From Methanomassiliicoccales archaeon (GTDB lineage: Archaea; Thermoplasmatota; Thermoplasmata; Methanomassiliicoccales; Methanomethylophilaceae), in NCBI GenBank assembly GCA_900767505.1, contig CAAFZG010000152.1:1-11922 (forward strand): a stretch of DNA of 11,922 nt, given 5' to 3'. How positions within the stretch are numbered: position 1 is the stretch's first letter; every line of letters starts with the position of its first letter. The translations under genes were made by a program, and so were the position numbers. This document shows, piece after piece, positions 5,504 to 11,922 of the stretch. The notes under the pieces were generated by a model. It saw nothing but the letters and a program-made list of their open reading frames with translations, was not told the DNA's origin and did no database searches.

Positions 5504-6178
5504 TCAACCAAACTTGGCGATGGTAATATCAGCTTTTCTTATGCTTCCGTCGGGTGCGTTCTTCCATGTAAGAAGCCCCATGTGGTCGCATTCGTGGTCC
5601 GCCCCGTCATAAATGATCTCAGGTGCTGTCTTTCCTGTGATGGTATAGTGGAACCTGTTTTGGATCATGGCATAGAACTCCTTTGTCACGGGTGAGTCCT
5701 TGTCATAATCGATACTACACTCGGCGAAGATATCTGTAATCTTCTGCCAAATGCGACGTTCGCTGGCACGGATTGATCTGACCCGCTCTAACAGTTCTTT
5801 GAAATAATCCTCGCTGAAGAGGGTGGAATTGCGTTTCAGACGCTCGTCATCAATCGCGAATCCCTTGATCATGTATTCTTTCAGAACCTTGGTGGCCCAA
5901 ATTCTGAAGTTTGTAGCCCTCTTGGAATTGATACGATATCCAACAGAGATGATGACATCAAGACTGTAGTAATCTATGGTCCTCCTGACGATCCTTTCAC
6001 CCTCGGATTGAACCTGTGAATATTTTGCACAGGTTGCCTCGCGATCCAATTCGCCTTCTGAATAGATGTTGGATATGTGCTTAGAAATAGTCGACCTGTC
6101 CACACAGAAAAGGTTGGCTATACTGGCCTGGGAGGCCCATATAGTATCATCCCTGATGATGACCTGGTTGAAGGCCAC
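5504..6178 (-). CDS. RhuM-family protein, C-terminally truncated
   Basis: This 224-residue frame is clearly RhuM-like. An N-terminal helix-turn-helix-like region (DDTIWASQASIANLFCVDRS at 10-29, then TISKHISNIYSEGEL) is followed by the core IISVGYRINSKRATNFRIWA (76-95), KVLKEYMIKGFAIDDERLK (97-115), RSIRASERRIWQKITDIFAE (134-153) and the GLLTWKNAPDGSIRKADITI segment (201-220). Typical members run to roughly 330 residues; here a TGA follows AKFG, just where others continue AKNYL, so about 100 C-terminal residues are missing. The next codons in frame (LRDEDNQ, then TAG) may be residual. The only start compatible with the frame is GTG at 6178; an in-frame TAA lies further upstream. The family is found on islands, phages and defence-like loci and its biochemical role is unclear. 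Its place directly downstream of a tRNA suggests an integrated element. Probably a pseudogene or a shortened relic. Confidence 0.85.
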   Translation of the reverse strand: MAFNQVIIRDDTIWASQASIANLFCVDRSTISKHISNIYSEGELDREATCAKYSQVQSEGERIVRRTIDYYSLDVIISVGYRINSKRATNFRIWATKVLKEYMIKGFAIDDERLKRNSTLFSEDYFKELLERVRSIRASERRIWQKITDIFAECSIDYDKDSPVTKEFYAMIQNRFHYTITGKTAPEIIYDGADHECDHMGLLTWKNAPDGSIRKADITIAKFG

Positions 6179-6294
6179 CGCACGAAAGCCGAGGAACGGC
6201 TGGAATCCATTCCAAAAATCGATGGTTGTCCAGCGGAAGCTATGGAAGTTTTATGTCGGAGAACACAAATTAGAGGTTGCACAGGTCACTTTTT

Positions 6295-6304
6295 GAAGAA
6301 ATAA
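6295..6304 (-). terminator. T-rich tract after tRNA-Pro
   Basis: Downstream of the tRNA 3' end the minus strand reads TTATTTCTTC, a pyrimidine/T-rich run of the kind that ends archaeal tRNA transcripts. Confidence 0.35.
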
Positions 6305-6309
6305 ATGAG

Positions 6310-6382
6310 TGGGCCCGCCCGGATTTGAACCGGAGTCAATGGCTCCCGAAGCCACAAGGATACCAAGCTACCCCACGGGCCC
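6310..6382 (-). tRNA. tRNA-Pro (anticodon CGG)
   Basis: The 73-nt minus-strand sequence folds as a cloverleaf. The acceptor stem GGGCCCG pairs with CGGGCCC and has discriminator A. The D arm contains AGCTTGGT. The anticodon stem GTGGC/GCCAT holds the loop TTCGGGA (T33, anticodon CGG, G37). The T arm TCCGG/CCGGG holds the loop TTCAAAT. It should read CCG proline codons. No CCA is encoded (CTC follows the discriminator), and there is no intron. A TATA-like TTTTATG lies 29 nt upstream and a T-rich tract downstream. The RhuM relic begins about 130 bp beyond the 3' end, which fits use of the tRNA 3' end as an integration target. Confidence 0.95.
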
Positions 6383-6407
6383 ACTAAGTCCCCGATTCTA
6401 TCCCTTT

Positions 6408-6414
6408 CATAAAA
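6408..6414 (-). promoter_or_regulatory. TATA-like box of tRNA-Pro
   Basis: TTTTATG on the minus strand is centred 29 nt before the mature tRNA 5' end, a suitable distance for archaeal transcription. Confidence 0.45.
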
Positions 6415-6516
6415 GACTTTCGGGATGGCAGCTTTTACGTCGCACGTCTGGGACAGTATGTCGTTCTACATACACAGAATCCGATCCTGTTCCGCGGTTG
6501 AACGGCAGCCCGAGAA

Positions 6517-6529
6517 AATAGTATTCATA
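6517..6529 (+). promoter_or_regulatory. AT-rich TATA-like region of the universal stress protein gene
   Basis: AATAGTATTCATA lies 23-35 nt upstream of the ATG at 6552, with no purine-rich ribosome binding site in between. It is a weaker match than the other boxes. Confidence 0.3.
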
Positions 6530-6551
6530 CGATAGCTTCGTTGCAGGCCTC

Positions 6552-6935
6552 ATGACTATGCTTGTGGCATATGACGGCAGGAAGAACACGGAGAAAGCTT
6601 TGGACCATGCTATCGGTGAGTCCATTCTTCACAAGGAGAAACTCTACATCCTGTCGGTCATTCCACGCGGATCCGAATCCCAGGAGGATATCGATAATAC
6701 GCATAGCTTCGCCGACGCGGCCCTGGCCAAGGCCAAGGAAGCTGGTGCCGATGCGCACGTCCTCGTCGAATCCGGTCAGCCCGACACGGAGATCCTCAAT
6801 GCGGCTGCCCGTTTCAGATGCAGTACGATATTCGTCGGAAGGTCCGGCAAGACATCCATAGACAGGGTGATCATGGGCAGCGTGTCCAACTCGATCGTGG
6901 CCAACGCAAACTGCACGGTCGTTGTCGTCCAATGA
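6552..6935 (+). CDS. Universal stress protein (UspA family), ATP-binding type
   Basis: A 127-residue single-domain protein of normal USP length. It begins with strand MLVAYDGRKNTEKALDHAI, where the Asp after the first strand is the usual adenine-site residue. Near the end it has the nucleotide-binding G-x2-G-x9-G-S motif, visible as GRSG, nine residues, then GS (about 96-110), followed by the C-terminal strand CTVVVVQ. Such proteins are small cytoplasmic ATP-binding dimers linked to stress or energy status; the specific client is unknown. The start is ATG 6552; ATG 6558 would give MLVAYDG and is also plausible. It is convergent with the Ehr operon, with 3 bp between the two stop codons, so no dedicated terminator fits between them. 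Confidence 0.92.
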   Translation: MTMLVAYDGRKNTEKALDHAIGESILHKEKLYILSVIPRGSESQEDIDNTHSFADAALAKAKEAGADAHVLVESGQPDTEILNAAARFRCSTIFVGRSGKTSIDRVIMGSVSNSIVANANCTVVVVQ

Positions 6936-6938
6936 TCC

Positions 6939-7682
6939 TCAGTGCCTGAGCCCGATGGCCTTTATCAGCGCCCTCTCGACCCTGTCGGGCGACGGCGGGC
7001 ATCCTATGATGAACATCGACGGTTCCAGGAGATCCGATATCCCTGATGGGGCGACATCCCCGCCTACGAACAGACCGCCTGATATCGCACACGTACCCGA
7101 AGCGATCACCAGTTTCGGTTCGGGGACCGCATCGTACGTCTTCACCGCGGCTTCTCTCATGTTCTCCGTCAGCGGACCTGTGACGATCAGCGCATCGGCA
7201 TGACGCGGCGATGCGACCACTTTGATACCGAAACGATGGCAGTCGTAGAATTGATTCGATGTGCAGTTCAGATCGATCTCGCAGGCATTGCATGAACCCG
7301 TATCGAGCTCACGGACTGCGATCGACCCTCCGAACATCTTCCTTGTGACGGGATCCAATGGCCTCTCCAGTGATGCTATATCATTGTCCTTCCCGACTAC
7401 GAGGTCGCTGCGGGACAGGGCATAATCCGGGGCCTCCGCTTCGGATATGGCCTTGAATGGACAGACCATGGTGCAATCCATGCAGAATATGCATTTCCCC
7501 AGGTCCACATGCCACCCGTCATCGATGGTTATCGCCTTGGATGGGCAGTTCCTGACACATACCCCGCACCCTTTGCACGAATCGCCCGCCATCGGCATCG
7601 AACCTCTGGAACCCATGATATCGTCGGCACGGATCGTCTGGCGCCCTTTCCCTATCATATTGGACAGACTTGTTCTGAACAT
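6939..7682 (-). CDS. Ehr complex electron-input subunit: ferredoxin (HyfH-like) fused to NuoB/HyfI-like domain
   Basis: A 247-residue fusion. Residues about 30-80 hold two [4Fe-4S] ferredoxin motifs: Cys36, 39, 42, 46 (CKGCGVCVRNCP) and Cys64, 67, 70, 74 (CIFCMDCTMVCP). Residues about 115-247 are a NuoB/HycG-type small subunit with CNAC (131, 134), FGIKVVASPRHADALIVTGP, GTC (198) and GCPPSP (Cys228), the full ligand set of the cluster nearest the catalytic subunit. Electrons could pass from a soluble donor, probably ferredoxin, through three clusters to the large subunit. In E. coli the two parts are separate genes, hyfH and hyfI. The last gene of the operon, it starts 9 bp after the large subunit stop; GAGGT at 7689-7693 serves as its Shine-Dalgarno and contains part of that stop codon. 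It ends 3 bp from the convergent usp gene. Confidence 0.9.
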   Translation of the reverse strand: MFRTSLSNMIGKGRQTIRADDIMGSRGSMPMAGDSCKGCGVCVRNCPSKAITIDDGWHVDLGKCIFCMDCTMVCPFKAISEAEAPDYALSRSDLVVGKDNDIASLERPLDPVTRKMFGGSIAVRELDTGSCNACEIDLNCTSNQFYDCHRFGIKVVASPRHADALIVTGPLTENMREAAVKTYDAVPEPKLVIASGTCAISGGLFVGGDVAPSGISDLLEPSMFIIGCPPSPDRVERALIKAIGLRH

Positions 7683-7691
7683 CGAATAACC

Positions 7692-9143
7692 TCAGAGATC
7701 GTTACCGGCATAGGAGAGGCCGAAGCTCTTGTTTATAAGCGGGAAATCGGGGACCACGTTGCCGGGCACGGCATAGCACATACCGAACCAGTTGACGAAT
7801 GACGGGTCCCTCATGCTGTATCTCCATATCCTGCCGTCGCGGATGACGGCCGAATGGACCAGCTCCCCCCTCGGGGCCTCCACCGCGGAGCAGAAGAACC
7901 CGTCTTCCGGATGCACCGATATGCGGGTCTCACCGGGCTCGAGCATCTCCGTGCATTGATGGATGAGGCTTATGGACTCGTATATCTCGGATATCCTGAC
8001 CGATGTCCTGGCGCTCACATCCCCTTTCACATCCGAACAGAGTATCAGTCCGAGATCGTCATAGCAGCCGTATGGCATCTCGCATCTGACATCGGATCTG
8101 ACACCGCTTGCCCTGGCAATGGGTCCTACGGCCCCTATGCGCTCGGCATCCTCGCATGAGAGCTTTCCTGTCCCCTCCATCCTGTCCTGGAGTGCGGGAC
8201 TGTCCATCATGAGATCGGTCAGATCCTCTATCTCGAACTTCAGCTTGATCAGGAAATCATCCAGCTCCCTCAGTCTGGAGTCGGGGATGTCCCTGCGTAC
8301 CCCTCCGGGCACGACGCAGTTCATCAGCTGTCTGTGATGAGTCAGGCTCATATTCATCCTGAACACCTTCTCCTGTATCCCCGAACCCATCGCCGAAGGC
8401 ACGTTGAACGCCGTATCAGTGCATATTCCTGCCACTGCGCCGATGTGGTTGTACAGCCTTTCCATCTCGGCCATCAGGGCCCTGATGATCTCGGCCCTGC
8501 GGGGGATCCTGACATCCTGTTCCATGACCTGCGAATATGCTATGCAGTTGGCGACACAGGTATCTCCGGATATGCGCTCCACCAGACGGGACATGTCGGA
8601 ATCCGCAGGGACCTCCATGAGCTTCTCCACGCCGCGGTGTGTGTATCCCAATGTAGGATTCAGCTGTATCACGGGCTCGCCCGCTACGCTGAACCTGAAA
8701 TGCCCGGGCTCGATTATACCTGCGTGGACCGGACCCACCGGTATCTCGAACACATCCTCGCCTACGATCGTGTTGTGGGGGAGCGGCATCCTGACCTCCG
8801 AGGACCTGTCGTAAGACTCCTTCTGGAGAGGATGGCCCGTACCCCTGCGGCGATAGATTATCGGATCCTGGGGCTCTTCAAAGTCCATTCCCGACATCTC
8901 CGCCATCTTCCTCTGGAAGGGAGACGCGCAGGGAACGACATCCGTTATGGAGACGGCCTTCGGGCGATCTGCGGGATACCACAGTCTGACGATCTCGCAT
9001 CCTCTGCGGAACATCGCATTCACGGTACGTACTCCGTTGAATGGTTCGTCCGCGAACATGTCCATGAGTCTGAAACCGTATTTCGTCAGCTCTGCCGCAT
9101 CGTCTGTGAAGGACGTGATATCCGAATCCCTCGTCTCCATCAT
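7692..9143 (-). CDS. Ehr complex large subunit (NuoC-NuoD/HyfG-like) lacking the NiFe site
   Basis: A 483-residue cytoplasmic subunit. Residues about 1-95 are a short NuoC-like domain (MFRRGCEIVRLWYP, then SITDVVPCASPFQRKMAEMSGMDFE, like the ITDxFP...YEREIYDMFGI motif). The rest is NuoD/HycE-like (FEIPVGPVHAGIIEPGHFRF at 132-151, NPTLGYTHRGVEKL at 162-175). Group 4 [NiFe] hydrogenases bind nickel with RxCGxC near the N-terminal part and DPCxxC near the C-terminus. Here these read RISGDT (190-195) and DPSFVN (446-451), so all four cysteines are gone, and the chain continues 32 residues beyond DPSFVN as in complex I. Hydrogenase activity is therefore unlikely; this is the Ehr class of complex I relatives. 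The start ATG (9143) overlaps the stop of the HyfF-like gene as ATGA, with GAGGGGGTG just upstream. Longer upstream extension of the frame is out-of-frame reading of the previous gene. Confidence 0.92.
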   Translation of the reverse strand: MMETRDSDITSFTDDAAELTKYGFRLMDMFADEPFNGVRTVNAMFRRGCEIVRLWYPADRPKAVSITDVVPCASPFQRKMAEMSGMDFEEPQDPIIYRRRGTGHPLQKESYDRSSEVRMPLPHNTIVGEDVFEIPVGPVHAGIIEPGHFRFSVAGEPVIQLNPTLGYTHRGVEKLMEVPADSDMSRLVERISGDTCVANCIAYSQVMEQDVRIPRRAEIIRALMAEMERLYNHIGAVAGICTDTAFNVPSAMGSGIQEKVFRMNMSLTHHRQLMNCVVPGGVRRDIPDSRLRELDDFLIKLKFEIEDLTDLMMDSPALQDRMEGTGKLSCEDAERIGAVGPIARASGVRSDVRCEMPYGCYDDLGLILCSDVKGDVSARTSVRISEIYESISLIHQCTEMLEPGETRISVHPEDGFFCSAVEAPRGELVHSAVIRDGRIWRYSMRDPSFVNWFGMCYAVPGNVVPDFPLINKSFGLSYAGNDL

Positions 9144-10603
9144 AGGAACACCCCCTCGACCACGGATGCGGCATCGGAGAACCAATCCGCCACAGTGTCG
9201 GGCATGAACAGACCGAGAGCGAGGGTCAATACGAGCAGGGCCGCTATCGGCACCACTCTTGAAGGTTCCCTGAGATCGCGGACACCTTCCGGGGCCTCGC
9301 CAGACAGCATCGGGAAGATGTTCCTGACCATGCCTGCGAAGACCATTGAAAGCAGTATCACCATCAGAACGACGGCTGCGACCATCCCTGCGTCCAAAGC
9401 TCCGATCATTATCGACAGCTCTCCGACGAATACCGCGAACGGGGGACATCCTATTATCGCCAGGGTCCCTGCGGCCATTGCGACGGACGTGAACGGCATC
9501 GTCTTCCGGACCCCTCTGATCTTGGACATCGAACGTGTCCCGTATGCCTGTATTATGTTCCCTGCCGAGAAGAACAGTATCGGCTTCGTTATCGAGTGGG
9601 CGGTCATCTGTATGAGTGCGGCGGCTATGGCCGCATGGGTCCCGATCCCGAGACCGATGGCGATCAGCCCCATGTTCTCTATGCTGGAGTAGGCGAGCAT
9701 CCTCTTGAGGTCTTTGGCGGATATTATGAACAGGGATGCCGCGGCCAGCGATACGAATCCGAATATCAGCAGGATCGTGGATGCGAATCCGGGATCGACG
9801 AGCTCGGATACGCCGTAGAATCTGAGGACCGCGTACATGGCGCAGTTCAGGAGCACCGCGGAAAGCAGTCCGCTGATCGGGCTGGGGGCCTGACTGTGGG
9901 CATCCGGAAGCCATGTGTGCATGGGAACGAAACCGACCTTGGTCCCGAATCCTATGATTATCAGCAGCGTGGCCATCCTCATCATGTTTGGATCCAGCTC
10001 GGATGCGTGCATCATCAGCTGCGGCCAGTCCAATGCTTTGCCGGAATCGATGACGCCCACTGTGGAGGCGTAGACCAGGGTAAGTCCGAACAGGGCGATG
10101 GTTATCCCTACGGAACACAGGATGATGTACTTCCAGGCCGCCTCCGTGGACTCCTCCCTCCTGTACAGTCCCACAAGGAAGGTGGAGACCAGCGTGGTGG
10201 CTCCCACGCCGAGCCATACCACGGCCATGGACCTTGCCGTGAATGTGAGCATCATCACGGATATGAACACCATCAGGAGCGGGTAGTAGACGCTGTGCTC
10301 CCTGAGGTCTATCTCATGTTCCCTCAGATCCATGGAGATATATGCTCTGGAATAGACGGACGCGACGAATCCCACGACGGCCACGAGCATCATGAACACT
10401 GCAGACAGCGGATCCATCCAGAATATGCCGTCGTCAATCTTCTCGCCTCCGAGCACCGGTATGCACAGCACCATGCACAGGACCATCAGGACGAATGTGC
10501 AGGCGGGCATCACGGCCGATACGATCGCATTCCTTCTGATCGCGATGCACAGGATGCATGAGACGGCTATCGCCGCAAGCAGTAGGACCAGGGCCGTATT
10601 CAT
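9140..10603 (-). CDS. Ehr complex antiporter-like membrane subunit (HyfF / NuoL-M-N type)
   Basis: A 487-residue polytopic protein with about 13-14 helices, related to Mrp-type antiporter and complex I pump subunits. Hallmarks seen are AAWKYIILCSVGI (155-167), GFGTKVGFVPMHTWLPDAHS (218-237) with the central Lys222 and His229, SAKDLKRMLAYSSIENMG (295-312), AHSITKPILFFSAGN (335-349) with Lys340, and a C-terminal FVGELSIM (392-399) with Glu395. One oddity: in the TM5 motif where HyfF/HyfD-type subunits usually show a Glu before (A/L)TTL, this protein reads WLGVGATTL, with Gly134 at the expected Glu. The start ATG at 10603 overlaps the HyfE stop as ATGA, with AGGAGG 8 nt upstream. A longer reading from further upstream is only out-of-frame hyfE sequence. 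It should move ions when electrons flow through the peripheral arm. Confidence 0.9.
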   Translation of the reverse strand: MNTALVLLLAAIAVSCILCIAIRRNAIVSAVMPACTFVLMVLCMVLCIPVLGGEKIDDGIFWMDPLSAVFMMLVAVVGFVASVYSRAYISMDLREHEIDLREHSVYYPLLMVFISVMMLTFTARSMAVVWLGVGATTLVSTFLVGLYRREESTEAAWKYIILCSVGITIALFGLTLVYASTVGVIDSGKALDWPQLMMHASELDPNMMRMATLLIIIGFGTKVGFVPMHTWLPDAHSQAPSPISGLLSAVLLNCAMYAVLRFYGVSELVDPGFASTILLIFGFVSLAAASLFIISAKDLKRMLAYSSIENMGLIAIGLGIGTHAAIAAALIQMTAHSITKPILFFSAGNIIQAYGTRSMSKIRGVRKTMPFTSVAMAAGTLAIIGCPPFAVFVGELSIMIGALDAGMVAAVVLMVILLSMVFAGMVRNIFPMLSGEAPEGVRDLREPSRVVPIAALLVLTLALGLFMPDTVADWFSDAASVVEGVFL

Positions 10604-11259
10604 TCCCTCAGCCTCCTGAGGAACGATGTGTCGACGGAATTGAACGACTTGTTGATCCTGTTGGCGAAGATCCCTATGATGATGACGGCCACCATGACAT
10701 CGAAGAATGCGGCGATCTCGACAATGAGAGGCATTCCGTGGGAGAGCGCTATGGCTCCGAGGAACAGACCGTTCTCCATCATCAGGAGACCGATGGTCTC
10801 GGTGATCGCCTTCCTGCGGGTGCACATTATCAGCAGTCCGATCAGGATGATGGACATGGACAGTGCGAGACATCTCCTCTCGACCGTCTCCATCGTGGAT
10901 ATGAGCGGGTCCGTGATGTAATACGAGATGAATATCATGAATCCGCATACGAGGAGGGATCCGGGTATGCCTATGCTCAGATCGACCTCCTTGTCGACGT
11001 GGATCTTGCTCATGATGTAGTTCAGCATCCTAGGCATCACGATGACCTTCAATGCCACCGTGAGCGCGCACATGATGTAGATGTGGCTGTTGCCCGAAGT
11101 CCATGCTACGATGAACGCCTCGGCGGCCAGGAAGATGGACTGCAGCGAGAACAGCATTATCAGCGGCTTCATGCGTGTGGTGGCCACTGCCATGACCGAG
11201 GTCAGCAGCATCATCACGGCACAGAGGTCGACCAGGTTTCCCGAAATGAAATCGTCCAT
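10600..11259 (-). CDS. Ehr complex membrane subunit HyfE-like
   Basis: A 219-residue integral membrane protein with about six to seven helices, matching hydrogenase-4 component E (HyfE), whose C-terminal half is NuoK-like. Diagnostic stretches are LKVIVMPRML (70-79), IGLLMMENGLFLGAIALSHG (156-175) with Glu162 in the helix, VEIAAFFDVMVAV (180-192) with Glu181, and the ending NRINKSFNSVDTSFLRRL, which is very typical. Acidic residues Glu162 and Glu181 fit the ion path seen in NuoK-type subunits. The ATG at 11259 has GAGGTGA at 11264-11270, 4 nt upstream; this site contains part of the TGA of the preceding gene. The stop overlaps the HyfF-like start. Confidence 0.9.
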   Translation of the reverse strand: MDDFISGNLVDLCAVMMLLTSVMAVATTRMKPLIMLFSLQSIFLAAEAFIVAWTSGNSHIYIMCALTVALKVIVMPRMLNYIMSKIHVDKEVDLSIGIPGSLLVCGFMIFISYYITDPLISTMETVERRCLALSMSIILIGLLIMCTRRKAITETIGLLMMENGLFLGAIALSHGMPLIVEIAAFFDVMVAVIIIGIFANRINKSFNSVDTSFLRRLRE

Positions 11260-11268
11260 TTTGTCACC

Positions 11269-11922
11269 TCAGAGAATGTAGATCGACACCATCGCGATGA
11301 GCGACAGTGCGAATGAGACCGTCAGAAGGTTGGGGGTCTTGAACAGTCTTGACTTGCAGAGTACGGATTCTATCAGCGCCAGGACGAAGGCCACGACGAC
11401 CATCTTCACCATGGCGATCATCAGCGATATCAGAAGGGTCGCGGGATCGGACACCGTGGATATGCCCCAGGGGAAGAACAGCGATCCGATGACGGCCATG
11501 AACAGCGAGAGCCTGATCATCGATGACAGCTCCATCATGGCGAGGTCCCTTCCCGAATACTCCAGGAGCATGGCCTCGTGGACCATGGTGAGCTCGAGAT
11601 GCGTTGTCGGATTGTCGAACGGTATCCTCGCATTCTCGGCCAGGAGGGTCATCATGAACGAACACGCGGCCAGTATGAGCGGAGCGGTCAATGCTGCGGC
11701 GCCCATATCCGAGATGGATGCCGATATCGCACCCATGTCCGTGCCTGCGCCCGACAGGACGGAGAGCGTGGCGATCGACAGAAGCAGAGCAGGCTCTATC
11801 AGAACGGACATCATCATCTCGCGGCTGCTTCCCATTCCGCCGAAGGTCGATCCGCCTTCCAATCCTCCGAGTACCATTGCGAAGCGGTACATGGTGAACA
11901 TGTACACCACGGTGACCAGACC
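11269..11922 (-). CDS. Ehr complex membrane anchor, NuoH/HyfC-like (5' end beyond right edge)
   Basis: The visible 217 residues are the C-terminal part of a NuoH/HyfC/HycD protein; the frame is open to position 11922 and the family's length (about 300) implies some 80-100 residues lie outside. Diagnostic features are GGSTFGGMGSSREM in the loop and the conserved ARIPFDNPTTHLELT followed by MVHEAMLLEYSGRDLAMMEL, the quinone-site-like acidic loop shared by complex I and group 4 hydrogenases. Several further membrane helices follow. It joins the peripheral arm to the pump subunits. Nine bases separate its TGA from the HyfE-like start. A HyfB-type subunit and the promoter probably lie further right. 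Confidence 0.9.
   Translation of the reverse strand, partial: GLVTVVYMFTMYRFAMVLGGLEGGSTFGGMGSSREMMMSVLIEPALLLSIATLSVLSGAGTDMGAISASISDMGAAALTAPLILAACSFMMTLLAENARIPFDNPTTHLELTMVHEAMLLEYSGRDLAMMELSSMIRLSLFMAVIGSLFFPWGISTVSDPATLLISLMIAMVKMVVVAFVLALIESVLCKSRLFKTPNLLTVSFALSLIAMVSIYIL

Noticed and set aside
8334..9692. Long open frames on the plus strand opposite the Ehr genes
   Set aside because: They are antisense to well-supported conserved genes, have biased His/Arg/Tyr content and no family-like motifs.
9144..10217. A much longer start for the large subunit, upstream of 9143
   Set aside because: The extra residues are His/Arg-rich out-of-frame reading of the HyfF-like gene; the true start is fixed by the NuoC-like domain, the ATGA overlap and a ribosome binding site.
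10604..10948. An upstream extension of the HyfF-like subunit
   Set aside because: The extra residues are low-complexity His/Arg/Asp sequence antiparallel in character to real coding and lie inside the HyfE-like gene; AGGAGG precedes the ATG at 10603.
7692..11922. Annotation as a true [NiFe] hydrogenase or formate hydrogenlyase
   Set aside because: All four nickel-ligand cysteines of the large subunit are absent, and no formate dehydrogenase or maturation protease gene is visible.
1..11922. CRISPR array, complete insertion sequence or replication origin
   Set aside because: No regularly spaced direct repeats, no transposase with terminal inverted repeats and no Orc/Cdc6 gene or origin-box cluster were seen.

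Overview
The window looks like archaeal chromosome, most likely a Methanomassiliicoccales-type (Thermoplasmata-related) methanogen. This is inference. The supporting signs are TATA-like boxes 23-26 nt upstream of several ATG codons with no ribosome binding site (leaderless mRNAs), a tRNA gene with no encoded CCA, archaeal-style gene content, and no TAG stop on any complete gene (11 TGA, 1 TAA), as expected where TAG is reserved for pyrrolysine. No marker gene in the window fixes the taxon.

Left part (1-2902): the 5' end of an O6-alkylguanine DNA alkyltransferase gene runs off the left edge on the minus strand. It is divergent from a DUF1848 protein whose C-terminal cysteines resemble a radical-SAM cluster motif. 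The region between them carries a 14-bp palindrome among GTTCA repeats. Next are an MntP-type manganese exporter and a convergent zinc-ribbon/helical-repeat protein of unknown function whose 3' end overlaps mntP by 27 bp.

Middle part (2903-6551): this is accessory and gene-poor. It holds a 606-bp gap with clustered dyad symmetries and possible coding debris, a very acidic arginine-free small protein, a membrane-anchored extracytoplasmic protein followed by a hairpin/T-tract terminator, an unannotated ~51-residue single-pass membrane ORF, and a RhuM-family gene shortened at its C-terminus. The RhuM gene lies just downstream of a tRNA-Pro(CGG), which suggests the remnant of a tRNA-targeted integrated element.

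Right part (6552-11922): a universal stress protein gene meets head-on a long minus-strand operon, read in the order NuoH/HyfC-like, HyfE-like, HyfF-like, NuoCD/HyfG-like, then a fused HyfH-HyfI-like protein. The genes are joined by ATGA overlaps or by stop codons embedded in Shine-Dalgarno sequences. The complex looks like a group 4 membrane-bound [NiFe] hydrogenase, but all four nickel-ligand cysteines of the large subunit are replaced (Ser192, Thr195, Ser448, Asn451), while the iron-sulfur ligands of the electron-input subunit are all present. It is therefore best called an energy-converting-hydrogenase-related (Ehr) complex: a probable ferredoxin-linked ion pump whose electron acceptor is unknown. 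It is the most interesting system here. The operon continues past the right edge.
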